DNA of 64,000 nucleotides from Verrucomicrobiales bacterium (GTDB lineage Bacteria; Verrucomicrobiota; Verrucomicrobiia; Verrucomicrobiales; DEV007), in assembly GCA_021648365.1 (NCBI GenBank), contig JAKISY010000005.1, positions 32,657 to 96,656 on the forward strand, read 5' to 3'. A model generated the notes under the pieces. The model was not told the DNA's origin. It was given only the letters and a program-made list of their open reading frames with translations, and made no database searches. Made by a program: the position numbers and the translations under genes. Position 1 is the first letter of the stretch. Each line of letters starts with the position of its first letter. Positions 51,081 through 59,652 of the stretch are shown here, piece by piece.

Positions 51081-52487
51081 ATGTCAGAATTAGTCACAGA
51101 AAACGATTTGCCGAAAAACCTCAAGGATCTCTATGTTAAAGGGGTAAAAGCCCATGAGGTGAAAAACTATGGGTATGCCATCACTTTGTTCCAGGCGGTA
51201 TTGAAGGATGCTCCTAATTTTCTGGATGGGCGCAAGAAGTTGCGTTTGGCAGCGGTCAAGCAGAAGCAGGGGGCTAAAAAATCGATGAGCTTGGGAGCGG
51301 AGGCCTTGAAGGTTTTTAAAATGCAGGGGCAGGTCAAAAAAGATCCGCTGGGGGTGATCATCGAGGTGGAAAAAAATGTGTTGGCGCTAGATCCATTTAA
51401 TGCGCAGGCTGGGAATTTGTTGTTCGAGGCGGCGCAAGCGGCTGAGATGCCTGAAACGGCGGGTTTTGCGCTAGAGATCGTGACTCAGGGGAATCCGACC
51501 AATACCAAGCATCGGCATTTGCTGGGGCAGTTCTATTTTGACCAAGGCATGTACGCGGAAGCGGCGGAGATTTATGCTAAACTGAGACAAGAGGATTCTG
51601 CGGATCTAGTGGCGACTAAAATGGAGAAGGATGCGTCGGCGCAGCAGTCTATGAAGACGCAGAACTGGGAGGGGGGAATGCAGGAAAACCTTCGAGATAA
51701 GGATCAGACGAAGACGCTCGATGCGAGGAATCGTGAGGGCATGACACCGGAAATGTTGCAGGCGCAGGTGCAAGAGCTCTCGGCGGCTTATGCAGCGGAT
51801 CAGAATAATTTGGCGGTGACTAAGGATTTGGCAGACTGTTTTGAGCAGTTGGAGGATTGGACGCAGGCTCAGACTTATTATGAGTGGGCTTTTTCTCTGA
51901 GCCGCAACGATCCGGCTCTGGAGCGTAAGGTGCTGGAGATCCGCGAAAAAGTGGGCAAGGCTCAGTTGGCGGAGTTACAAAAATTTGTCGATGAAAACCC
52001 GGAGCATCCAGAAGTGGAGCGAGTGAAAGCTCAAATCGCTGAATTGAGAGGTTCGCAGGGCAAACAACTGCTGGAAGAAGCGCGTTTGCAGGTGGAGAAG
52101 AATCCGACTGATGCGCAACTGCGTTTCGAATATGGCAAGCAATTGTTTGCGACGGAAGATTTCACAGCGGCGATTCCTGAACTGCAACAAGCTAAGCGGG
52201 CGCCTAATTTGCGTATCAAAGCGATGCTGATGTTGGGCAAATGTTACGAGGGCAAAAATATGTTCGACTTGGCGGTGGGGCAGTTTGAGGAAGCGATCAA
52301 AGAGATTCCTGGTATGGACGATACCAAAAAGGAATTGCTCTATAATGTGGGCTTGCTCTATGATAAAATGGACAACCGCGAGGCTTCGCTTGAAGCTCTC
52401 AAACAGATCTATGCTGCTGACTATGGCTATAAGGATGTGGCTCAGCGCGTGGAGCAGTCCTATCAGAAAAGTGAGGATGGGGCGTGA
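51081..52487 (+). CDS. TPR-repeat protein
   Basis: 468 residues made of tetratricopeptide-type helix pairs, for example KNYGYAITLFQAVLKDAPNFLDGRKKLR, FYFDQGMYAEAAEIYAKLRQED, LADCFEQLEDWTQAQTYYEWAFSL and YEGKNMFDLAVGQFEEAIKEIPG. No signal peptide, so cytoplasmic scaffold or adaptor. No catalytic domain seen. The 265 bases upstream of its start are A+T-rich and carry the promoters of this gene and of the divergent regulator. It ends before a short GC-rich hairpin (GCGCGC...GCGCGT, 52548-52563). Confidence 0.82.
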   Translation: MSELVTENDLPKNLKDLYVKGVKAHEVKNYGYAITLFQAVLKDAPNFLDGRKKLRLAAVKQKQGAKKSMSLGAEALKVFKMQGQVKKDPLGVIIEVEKNVLALDPFNAQAGNLLFEAAQAAEMPETAGFALEIVTQGNPTNTKHRHLLGQFYFDQGMYAEAAEIYAKLRQEDSADLVATKMEKDASAQQSMKTQNWEGGMQENLRDKDQTKTLDARNREGMTPEMLQAQVQELSAAYAADQNNLAVTKDLADCFEQLEDWTQAQTYYEWAFSLSRNDPALERKVLEIREKVGKAQLAELQKFVDENPEHPEVERVKAQIAELRGSQGKQLLEEARLQVEKNPTDAQLRFEYGKQLFATEDFTAAIPELQQAKRAPNLRIKAMLMLGKCYEGKNMFDLAVGQFEEAIKEIPGMDDTKKELLYNVGLLYDKMDNREASLEALKQIYAADYGYKDVAQRVEQSYQKSEDGA

Positions 52488-52546
52488 ACGGACTTAAACG
52501 GACTTTGTAAGGTCAGTGATTTTATGAGTCCTCTCCCTTTGGGGGG

Positions 52547-52566
52547 CGCGCGCTTGCGCGTCTTTA
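52547..52566 (+). terminator. Weak GC-rich hairpin after the TPR gene
   Basis: CGCGCGCTTGCGCGTCTTTA: a GCGCGC/GCGCGT pairing with a very short loop and only TCTTT after it. It could slow or end transcription of the TPR gene, but the tract is not a classic terminator. Confidence 0.3.
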
Positions 52567-52602
52567 GGTATATTTTAGTGGTTAGGAATTCGATTGACTT
52601 GT

Positions 52603-52624
52603 GTGATTTCTTTGCGAAATTTCA
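52603..52624 (+). promoter_or_regulatory. Candidate autoregulatory Rex site
   Basis: GTGATTTC (52603-52610) and GAAATTTCAC (52615-52624) form an imperfect inverted repeat just before the rex GTG start. Known Rex operators have the form TTGTGAxxxxxxTTCACAA; here TTGTGTGATTT and ATTTCACTTG are partial matches. A TTGACT box at 52594 lies immediately upstream, so repressor binding would cover the promoter. Confidence 0.4.
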
Positions 52625-52627
52625 CTT

Positions 52628-53251
52628 GTGGATAAAGTAGAGATTCCTAGAAAAACAGTTTATCGGCTTTCGGTGTACCAGCGTTGTTTGCTGGTATTAG
52701 CCGAGAATGAGGTGGAGACGGTGTCGTCGGATGCCTTGGCGAAAGCGGCTGGGGTGAAGTCTCCTCAATTGCGCAAGGATTTGGGCTTTGTGGGGCAGTT
52801 TGGTACGCGAGGCTTGGGTTATAACGTCAATGTGTTGTCAGAGGCGATCACGGTGGCGATGGGGATGACGAGTCTGCAACCGGTGATCTTGGTGGGCGTG
52901 GGTAATTTGGGGGCTGCTTTGTTAAGGTATAGCGGTTTTCATCGCGAGGGGTTTGAGATTGTGGCGGCGTTTGATCTGTATCCTGAAAATGTGCGCTTGA
53001 AGGAGGACAGTAAGGTGGTGTTGATGGGAATGGATGAAATGCGCGATTTTGTAAGAGAAAAACATGTGAAGATGGCGATCATGGCGGTGCCGGCGAGCTC
53101 GGCGCAGTCGGTGACGAATGATTTGGTGGAGGAGGGGGTTCAGGCGATTTTGAATTTTTCACCTACGGTGTTGCAAGTGCCTGAGAAGGTGGTGGTGAAC
53201 AATGTAGATTTGGCTTTGGAGCTGGAGAGCTTGAGTTATTTTGTGCGTTGA
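52628..53251 (+). CDS. rex: Redox-sensing transcriptional repressor Rex
   Basis: 207 residues. The N-terminal winged helix (about 1-80; LAKAAGVKSPQLRKDLGFVGQFGTRGLGYNV is the family signature) is joined to a Rossmann domain with GVGNLGAALLRYSGF binding NADH/NAD+, and a C-terminal swapped helix. Rex represses fermentation and respiration genes while NADH is low and leaves DNA as NADH rises. Start is GTG 52628. Monocistronic: a repeat region of more than 700 bases follows. Confidence 0.94.
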   Translation: MDKVEIPRKTVYRLSVYQRCLLVLAENEVETVSSDALAKAAGVKSPQLRKDLGFVGQFGTRGLGYNVNVLSEAITVAMGMTSLQPVILVGVGNLGAALLRYSGFHREGFEIVAAFDLYPENVRLKEDSKVVLMGMDEMRDFVREKHVKMAIMAVPASSAQSVTNDLVEEGVQAILNFSPTVLQVPEKVVVNNVDLALELESLSYFVR

Positions 53252-53319
53252 GGGGCTGATGCGGGTGGGGATGGGATCGCGATACAGGAGATTAAGTCAG
53301 GTCGTTCGATCATACTAGT

Positions 53320-53630
53320 GGTCAGACCCCAATAATGGCACTTAGTTAAGCTACTATATCGTCTTCCACACTACACGATCAAAAATATTCTAACCACTGA
53401 TCGGCACTGATAAACACTGATATGTGATATTTTCATGACTCAATATTTCTTTTCTTATCAGTGAAAATCAGTGAAATTTGACTCCGTCTATCTACACTGC
53501 GTTCCGGTTGTGGTTAAATTCTTCACTTCCAAAAAAATGTCGCGCACTGTGATTTTGCCTGTGAGACAGAGACCAATTTACTGAAATACACGAGAAGACC
53601 CCTTAACTAAGTATTAAGAAGGGTCTGACC
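53320..53630. mobile_element. Miniature inverted-repeat element, 311 bp (copy related to 36910-37188)
   Basis: Outer ends GGTCAGACCC (53320-53329) and GGGTCTGACC (53621-53630) are perfect inverses. Inside them are AATGGCACTTAGTTAAGC (53334-53351) and CCTTAACTAAGT (53601-53612), then CCACACTACACGA and GTCGCGCACTGTGAT, then CACTGAT x3 (53396-53421) opposed by ATCAGTG words. ACACGAGAAGAC near the right end is shared with the other copy. No duplicated target is apparent. Confidence 0.7.
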
Positions 53631-54021
53631 TCTGGTAAAAGATTATTGACTGTGTAGCCGGAAACTATAACTCGAAGGCAAAAGGCGCGGCAAAATATTA
53701 AGAATTTGAACAGGAGGAAAGGGAGGAAACGGAGTCAGGCCAAGCTGAATGAAATATCTGAAATTCTGTGAGCTAGCTTGTGTGTGAAAGGGGCGTTTAT
53801 TTTTCCGCGAACAGTGCCGAACAATGGTTGGAAATGTTTTTTGGGGAGTAGTGTGAGACAAAATAGCAAGACGACAGTGTAGCTTAACTAAGCGCCATTG
53901 GACTAGAGTTGTTGTATTTGAGCTTTCATAAGGGTGAGATGGGCTTAAATTGTTCTTTTGTTAGTATCTCGCATGGTTTGGGGCAGCTTGACTCGGGCTG
54001 TGAAATTGAATGGAAAGCTGA
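53631..54021. other. Gene-free tail of the rex to tonB-like gap, with a further element relic
   Basis: Holds another short-period purine word (GGAGGAAAG, GGAGGAAAC, GGAGTCAGG at 53713-53739) and an orphan terminal repeat GCTTAACTAAGCGCCATTGG (53882-53901), 19 of 20 identical to the end of the element at 36910-37188. The outer pair 53334 and 53901 could alternatively bound one larger composite. A minus-strand open frame here (53643-53861) lacks coding character. The TonB-like gene's promoter is probably in the last 100 bases. Confidence 0.5.
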
Positions 54022-55239
54022 ATGTCTGAAAATCAGAAAATGTTGGTATCGGTGGTGGCTGCGGTGGCTGCGCACATGCTATTGTTAGCAGGCATCGCGG
54101 CGTTTTTGGCATTGGCGAGTGTGTATGGTCCGCAGAAGGCGGAGGCGGCAGCGGTTCCGGAGGAGGTCACGATCATGTTGGAGGATCTGATCTCTGAAGA
54201 GATGGAAGAAGATCAGCCGGCTTACATTCGCACTTCGCCCGATCAGCAGGCGGATCGAGCACCGGAGATGGCAAAGTTTGAATCAGATCGTGATACTTTG
54301 GCGGCGACGGAGTTGGCGCCGCGTCCTGACGACCCCAAGGCGCTGGAGGTGCCGACTTTGGATGGGGAGCGTGAGCGCGAGGTGTTGGAAATGAAAAAAC
54401 GTAAATTTGTCGATGGTGAATTTGAAGAGAAGTCGCTGAGCAGTCAGCCTGTGGTGCCGATGTCGGTTCGTGGGTCGATGCGCAAGTTTGAACCGACTCC
54501 GCAAAAAATAGAGCCTCCGGTGGATTCTAAGGAGAAGCTGAAGCCTGATAAAGCGGAAAAACTCACGCGGCGTCCAGCGGGGGAAATGGCGGAGCTTTCG
54601 CAGGTGAGAAAAAGTCAGGAGAGTTTTGTTGATCCCAATTTGGACGATAGCGGGATGCAGGTGGGCAAGCAGGTCGATGAGGAGGATCAAGTCGCCAAGA
54701 GAGATAAAGAGGCGGAAAAAGAAGGCAAGCCGGAGGACAAACCGAGGGTGATGATCAGTAAGCCGATATCGGCGATGGCATCCGAGGCTCAAGCTCAGGC
54801 GGCGGCGCAGCCTGCTAGCGCGGATATCCCACCGACACCCAAACCGCCTTCCGACAAACCTTCATTCACCCCTGAGACGGATCTGACTAAGGTGTCGGGG
54901 ACGATTTCTAACCGTGGCAAGGCGGCATTGGATGTCAAGGCTTCGGAGTTGGGCAAATACAAAAAGAAGGTCACTCAGGCGGTGGAGCGTAAGTGGCATC
55001 GCTACCGACAGGATCACGCGGATTACGCGACTTATGGTAGTTTGAAAATCAAGTTCAAGGTGAGTGAGAAGGGAGATGTGTTTGCGATCAAAGTGTCGCG
55101 CAACAACTCCAATACGGTGATGACGGATTTTACTTTGAGATCGATCATCGATGCGGATATTCCGCCGATGCCGAGAAAGATCAAAGAACTATTGCGCGGC
55201 AAGCCGCTGGAGATTACTTACAGCGTGATTATTTATTAG
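54022..55239 (+). CDS. TonB-like energy-transducer protein
   Basis: 405 residues. One N-terminal membrane anchor (about 8-35; VSVVAAVAAHMLLLAGIAAFLALASV), a long acidic, Pro/Glu/Lys-rich periplasmic stretch (about 45-300), and a C-terminal TonB/TolA-like domain (VERKWHRYRQDHADYATYGSLKIKFKVSEKGDVFAIKVSRNNSNTVM...PPMPRKIKELLRGKPLEITYSVIIY). Couples the proton motive force used by the ExbB/ExbD proteins encoded next to outer-membrane transport, or acts TolA-like in envelope constriction. Distance to ExbB gene is 16 bases. Confidence 0.85.
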   Translation: MSENQKMLVSVVAAVAAHMLLLAGIAAFLALASVYGPQKAEAAAVPEEVTIMLEDLISEEMEEDQPAYIRTSPDQQADRAPEMAKFESDRDTLAATELAPRPDDPKALEVPTLDGEREREVLEMKKRKFVDGEFEEKSLSSQPVVPMSVRGSMRKFEPTPQKIEPPVDSKEKLKPDKAEKLTRRPAGEMAELSQVRKSQESFVDPNLDDSGMQVGKQVDEEDQVAKRDKEAEKEGKPEDKPRVMISKPISAMASEAQAQAAAQPASADIPPTPKPPSDKPSFTPETDLTKVSGTISNRGKAALDVKASELGKYKKKVTQAVERKWHRYRQDHADYATYGSLKIKFKVSEKGDVFAIKVSRNNSNTVMTDFTLRSIIDADIPPMPRKIKELLRGKPLEITYSVIIY

Positions 55240-55255
55240 TTTTTAACGTAATCGT

Positions 55256-56002
55256 ATGCAAATCGGATCACAATCATCATCATGGTTTCTTATGGAAGCC
55301 GAGTCGTCGATGAATCATCAGGTGTGGGAGTTCCTTTTATCGGGGGGCTTTTTCATGTTGCTGATTGTCATTTGCTCGTTCATCGCGATGTCGGTGACTT
55401 TTCACCGTTTTTTGTCGTTGCGGCGCCAGGCTATTTTACCTGATGATGTGGTGGAGGCGATCGAGCAGTCGGACGGGAGTTTCAAAAAAGGGGATTTCAC
55501 CAGTTTGACGGCATTGCTGACAACTGATCACTCTGTATTGGCGCGATTGTCTCGGCAGGTTTTATCGCCTGAGCATGATAACCGTGAAGAAGCCAGTGAA
55601 GCGGTGGAGGCTTTGGCGAGAGAGGAAGTGATGAAGATGCAAAGTGGTTTGGCGGTGTTGGAGGTGGTGATCACGATTGCGCCGCTGCTGGGTTTGTTGG
55701 GGACGGTGAGTGGTTTGGTCAGTGTGTTTGCGACTTTCGGAGCAGCAGGGGCGGAGATCCCTGATCCGAGTATTTTGGCTGCGGGTATTGCGAAGGCTTT
55801 GAATACTACGATTGGTGGTTTGGCGGTGGCGGTGCCGACGGTGGTGGCGCACAGTTATCTGAGCAAGCGCATCGAAGGTATGGCGGTGAGGATGGAGGTA
55901 TTGATGGCGAAGTTGTTGCATGCTTATTATCGCTATGGTGGTGGGAGTTTCCAAGTGGCGGGCGAAGATGCTGTCGAGTCTGAGAATGGGGACAACGGCT
56001 AA
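55256..56002 (+). CDS. MotA/TolQ/ExbB proton-channel family protein
   Basis: 248 residues with three membrane segments: about 29-50, 133-160 (VLEVVITIAPLLGLLGTVSGLVSVF, the family signature) and 178-202 (GIAKALNTTIGGLAVAVPTVVAHSYL). The large cytoplasmic loop lies between the first and second. Forms the pentameric channel with ExbD. Start ATG 55256, with ATG 55292 as an alternative. Confidence 0.92.
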   Translation: MQIGSQSSSWFLMEAESSMNHQVWEFLLSGGFFMLLIVICSFIAMSVTFHRFLSLRRQAILPDDVVEAIEQSDGSFKKGDFTSLTALLTTDHSVLARLSRQVLSPEHDNREEASEAVEALAREEVMKMQSGLAVLEVVITIAPLLGLLGTVSGLVSVFATFGAAGAEIPDPSILAAGIAKALNTTIGGLAVAVPTVVAHSYLSKRIEGMAVRMEVLMAKLLHAYYRYGGGSFQVAGEDAVESENGDNG

Positions 56003-56037
56003 GGGGAGAGTGGTGTTGATTTAACCAGATCTAAAGT

Positions 56038-56460
56038 TTGAAGTTTTATACCAATAAACGCAGTCAGCCAACGGTGCCGATCATTTCTTTGATCGATATC
56101 CTTGCTATTTTGCTGATATTTTTCATTGCTACAACGACTTTCAAACAAAAGGAGGCACTGGTGAATGTGGCCTTGCCAAAATCATCAGAAATGGCATCGT
56201 CGAGCGAGCGTCAGCTGCGCACGACCTTGGCAGTGAGTAAGGATGAGCAGATTTATTTGGGGGAGCAGATGGTGACTCTGGAAACTTTGACCCAAGCTTT
56301 GCGAGATTTAAAACAGCGGCAGCCTGAGCTGAAGCTGCAGTTGAAGGTGGATAAAGGGGTGGAGTTGGGCATGGTGGTGAAGGTGTGGGATGAAGTGCGT
56401 AAAGCGAAGATTGAGATCTCGGATATCCCTTTGCGGATTCTTACAGGGAAGAAAAAATAA
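56038..56460 (+). CDS. ExbD/TolR-family protein
   Basis: 140 residues. One membrane segment (about 14-33) carries the conserved Asp in PIISLIDILAILLIFFIATTTFK; a C-terminal periplasmic domain follows. That Asp is the proton carrier of this motor. The start appears to be TTG 56038, since no ATG or GTG is available before the conserved N-terminus; a weak start could limit its level relative to ExbB. 35 bases after the ExbB gene. Confidence 0.9.
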   Translation: MKFYTNKRSQPTVPIISLIDILAILLIFFIATTTFKQKEALVNVALPKSSEMASSSERQLRTTLAVSKDEQIYLGEQMVTLETLTQALRDLKQRQPELKLQLKVDKGVELGMVVKVWDEVRKAKIEISDIPLRILTGKKK

Positions 56461-56493
56461 TTTAGAGATTTGGAACCTTGAGTTAAGTGAAAA

Positions 56494-57063
56494 ATGGTTA
56501 AGGAAATTGTATTGTGGGGCGACCCAGTATTGAGGGAAAAGGGTAAGCTGGTCACTGAAGTGACGGATAAGATACGGACTCTGGCGGATGACATGCTGGA
56601 GACGATGCGTGAAGCTCAGGGGGTGGGATTGGCTGCTCAGCAAGTGGGAGAAGCATTGCAACTGGCAGTGATCGATGTGTCGCATGATGAGGAGTGCGTG
56701 TCGTATGTGCGATTGAATGGCGAGCCTTGCGAGTTGGAGGACATCATGCCCTTGGTTTTTGTGAATCCCAAGTTGGAGATGGGAAGCAGTAAGGAGGTGG
56801 ACAGCGAGGGCTGTTTGTCCTTTCCTGAATTGCGCATTGATGTGCGTCGTCCCTTGGATGTGACGGCACATTTGCAACTGCTCGACGGGGAGAAGGTGGT
56901 GATCGAGGCGGATGGCTTGTTGGCTAGGGCTATCCAACATGAGGTGGATCATTTATTTGGAATCTTGTTCATCGATCGGCTCAGCACGGCTCGCAAAATG
57001 TCGATGAGGCGGCGATTGAAGGATTTGAAGAGGATGTATGCGGAGGAAGCAGGCTGGGAATAA
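56494..57063 (+). CDS. def: Peptide deformylase
   Basis: Removes the N-formyl group from new proteins. 189 residues with the three family motifs: GVGLAAQQVG (43-52), EGCLSFPE with metal ligand Cys107 (usual form EGCLS-P), and QHEVDH with His149, Glu150 and His153. A Glu/Lys-rich C-terminal tail is present. Lies 33 bases after the ExbD-like gene on the same strand but is functionally unrelated, so co-transcription may be incidental. No fmt gene nearby. Confidence 0.95.
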   Translation: MVKEIVLWGDPVLREKGKLVTEVTDKIRTLADDMLETMREAQGVGLAAQQVGEALQLAVIDVSHDEECVSYVRLNGEPCELEDIMPLVFVNPKLEMGSSKEVDSEGCLSFPELRIDVRRPLDVTAHLQLLDGEKVVIEADGLLARAIQHEVDHLFGILFIDRLSTARKMSMRRRLKDLKRMYAEEAGWE

Positions 57064-57146
57064 AAATGATTGAAGGCTTGTCGGATAGCGGAGTTGGCGA
57101 TAGATTTTTCTAAGTGTCTGCGATTTTTTAATTCTCAACCTCAATA

Positions 57147-58280
57147 ATGATGATTTCTTCCTATTTTCTGCGAATAATCTCCGGTAGTATAACTTGTTGT
57201 GTGTGTGCGGTGTTGACTCTCGGTAGTGGTCAGGCTGAGGTGAAGGGCTTGTCACCAGATCAGATTGAAGAAATCAGTGAGCAACTTGCGGCGATTCGCA
57301 AGGTTTTAACAGAGCGATCCAGTAGCAGAAATCAGAATGCAGCGGACGTTTTTTTGGCTGCGGCGGGCAGTGGTAAGGATGCGTTGGCTCTGTATGTGAA
57401 ATGCTACAAGGAGGTGAACTTCGATCGCGAGGGGAGGAAGGATGCAGATTTTCGAGATTGGCGTGACAAGCAAGCTAACCGTTTCCGTGATGATGCGTTC
57501 ATCGAGGGCTTGCGCTTACAGCTCCGTTACTTGGGCTTGAGTTGTAAGGCGGCAGAGGCTGAGGAATTGGATGAGGTGTTTGGTAATCTGATGTCCTATG
57601 TGGACGGCCTGACTCAGTTGAAAGAGATGCCAGGCAGAGAGGCGATGCAGGCGATCAATGGCACGGTGTTTGCCAAGGCGTATGAATTGGATAAGCAGCT
57701 AGCAAAGAATAAATCGTGGGAGACGGTTCCGTATAATCTCGCTGGTATTTATGAAAAATCGATTTTGCCTTATTTGAGGAAAGAGAATCCAAGTCAATTG
57801 ATGGGTGCTTGGGATAAGCGCATTGATCAGCAAACGCGAGTGGTACAATTTTTGGAAAGGGAAAAAGAAAAACAGTTGAAGGGGAGTCGGGATGATAAGG
57901 TGAAAATTCGTAACCGGCAGAGTAAGCAGAGCGGGGTCATGCGAGCGCATGATAAGGAGTTTTTTATTCGTGAAACTTTGCCAAGTCTCAAGTGGGGGAA
58001 GATGGTGGATAATTTCAAATACATCAACCGCGCTCAGGCGGCACTAGGAATGTTGACTTTTATAAAAGAGAACATAAAAGACCCTAAGGCAGAAACGTGG
58101 ATGACTCAGCTTACGGGCTTGTTGGCGGATCCAGGAACGGGAGCGGAAAAGGCATCGACTCCTGCTGTGAGATCGACGGCTCCAGCTGTGAGTGCTCCTG
58201 CGTCCAGAGCTAAGGCGACTCCATCAGGCGGTTCTCGTTCGAGCAAAGGCAGCAAGGTGCCTGCGGGCTTTGACTCGTAG
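57147..58280 (+). CDS. Exported hypothetical protein
   Basis: 377 residues with a signal peptide (about 1-31, ending GSGQAEVKG). The mature part is a helical, charged domain (about 40-340) followed by a low-complexity Ala/Ser/Pro tail. No catalytic motif. FYDEH-type domains were not found. Possibly a periplasmic scaffold protein. Convergent with the OB/HD gene 8 bases away. Confidence 0.65.
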   Translation: MMISSYFLRIISGSITCCVCAVLTLGSGQAEVKGLSPDQIEEISEQLAAIRKVLTERSSSRNQNAADVFLAAAGSGKDALALYVKCYKEVNFDREGRKDADFRDWRDKQANRFRDDAFIEGLRLQLRYLGLSCKAAEAEELDEVFGNLMSYVDGLTQLKEMPGREAMQAINGTVFAKAYELDKQLAKNKSWETVPYNLAGIYEKSILPYLRKENPSQLMGAWDKRIDQQTRVVQFLEREKEKQLKGSRDDKVKIRNRQSKQSGVMRAHDKEFFIRETLPSLKWGKMVDNFKYINRAQAALGMLTFIKENIKDPKAETWMTQLTGLLADPGTGAEKASTPAVRSTAPAVSAPASRAKATPSGGSRSSKGSKVPAGFDS

Positions 58281-58288
58281 GAAGAGCC

Positions 58289-59332
58289 TCACGCATCAAA
58301 TTTCCCCAAGGGGCGGATGAGTTTTCCTGGTAATGGCCTGACTCGATCAAAGACGTTGGGGGCGAGGGTGGCAGCGGTTTGATAGCCTTTGGCGAACATT
58401 TCCATCTTGGCATCAAGGTTGTCGATGTAGTGTAGGGCGATGGCTTCGGGGGTCTTGGGTACAACGGGAGAGCCGAACGCCATCTCTCCGTGATGGGCGG
58501 CGATCAGGTGGAGGAGGTGCAGTCTGACTTGTTCGGTAGGCGGTTCGAGTGTGAGCCAATCGTTGCTGACTTCGCTGTCAAGCAGGTCACGCCAGAGTTT
58601 GTTGATCAGTTCCATTCCCATAGGGATATGACCGATGAGTTCGCCGGTTTCGCTGTAGGGCATGGTGAAGCCTTTGGGTGAGTAGTTGTTTTCCCACAAT
58701 TTGCCGCTGTCGTGAAAGAGCACGCCAGCGATGAGTAAGTCGGGGTTGAGCACGGGGTAGGCTTCGCAGATTTTTAGGGCGCTGCGCATCATCTGGGCGA
58801 CGTGTTCGATCAGTCCGCCGCGTCGTGCGTGGTGGTAGTCGCGTGCGGCGCCGGTGCGGCGGAAGCGTTCTGAGAAGCGGTCGAGAAAACTTTGGCAGAG
58901 GCTTTGCAGGCGAGGGTCTTTGATCGCTGCGACTGAGCTTTCGATGAAGTTGTAATCGTTTTGTTGCAGCTGGTTGAGCGCGGCGGAGCCGGCTAAGACG
59001 ACGTCGATTTGTTCTTCATCTAGTGGCTGCAGCTGCCAGCTTTTGGCTTCGATGCTTTTGAACTCTGCATTGTAGAACCACTCGGCGTCGATTTCAAAAA
59101 AGTCGCCTTTCTTGAGTTGGCTCGATTGCTCAAAAGCGGGGGTGTCGTTCCAGGCGCGCAGAGTGACGGAGCCTTCGGCATCGACAAATTTGAGTTCGTA
59201 GTAGGGGCTGCCACTGCGTGCAGTTTTGGAAATGGCGAGCTCTAACTGAGCCCAAAGGCTCCATTTTCGAGCATTGGGACCAACTTGTTGGCCTAGTTCT
59301 TTGATGGAATCGATTTTTTGCGAATCTGACAT
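58289..59332 (-). CDS. OB-fold/HD-domain phosphohydrolase (YhaM-like)
   Basis: 347 residues. N-terminal OB-type domain (about 20-105; YYELKFVDAEGSVTLRAWNDTPAFEQSSQLKKGDFFEIDAEW) then an HD domain (about 160-330) with HARRGGLIEHVAQM, the metal pair His-Asp in AGVLFHDSGKLWENN (around residue 205) and LLHLIAAHHGEMAFGSPV. YhaM-type proteins are 3'-5' exonucleases on RNA or ssDNA. Start ATG 59332. The 300 bases upstream are taken by a dispersed element. Confidence 0.85.
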   Translation of the reverse strand: MSDSQKIDSIKELGQQVGPNARKWSLWAQLELAISKTARSGSPYYELKFVDAEGSVTLRAWNDTPAFEQSSQLKKGDFFEIDAEWFYNAEFKSIEAKSWQLQPLDEEQIDVVLAGSAALNQLQQNDYNFIESSVAAIKDPRLQSLCQSFLDRFSERFRRTGAARDYHHARRGGLIEHVAQMMRSALKICEAYPVLNPDLLIAGVLFHDSGKLWENNYSPKGFTMPYSETGELIGHIPMGMELINKLWRDLLDSEVSNDWLTLEPPTEQVRLHLLHLIAAHHGEMAFGSPVVPKTPEAIALHYIDNLDAKMEMFAKGYQTAATLAPNVFDRVRPLPGKLIRPLGKFDA

Positions 59333-59372
59333 TCCTATTAGTTATCAGTTGAGAGCTGGAATTCCAAACCGA

Positions 59373-59620
59373 ATCACTCTACACGGCAAAAATATTTAAC
59401 CGCAGATGGCACAGATTTACGCAGATGTTTTATGTTTTTAAGATCGCAAGTCATAGAACTTGCATGCAATCATCATCAAACTCTATTTTTCTTTAATTTT
59501 AACACTGTTGTATCTGTGATTATTTGCCTTCGTGTAGTATCCTCTGGCTATCTTCGCTACGCTTCGGTTGTGTAATCTGCGGTTCCTTCCTTTCTCCGAA
59601 AAAATGTCGTGTAGTGTGAT
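59373..59620. repeat. Dispersed hairpin element, full-length copy (CGCAGAT type), 248 bp
   Basis: Ends ATCACTCTACACGGCA (59373-59388) and TGTCGTGTAGTGTGAT (59605-59620) match as inverted repeats at 14 of 16 positions. Next to the left end are AAAAATATTTAACC and CGCAGATGGCACAGATTTACGCAGATG (three words, 59401-59427); the right side has ATCTGTGA and AATCTGCGGTTCC as inverse counterparts. The middle CTATCTTCGCTACGCTTCGG aligns with copies at 25195 and 53486. It fills the 320-base gap before uvrB. Confidence 0.75.
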
Positions 59621-59652
59621 GGTGTTATTTTTTTACCCTGATATTTCTTCTA

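Noticed and set aside
53643..53861. 72-codon minus-strand frame in the rex to tonB-like gap
   Set aside because: Lies in repeat-derived sequence, lacks a ribosome site and has no coherent protein character.
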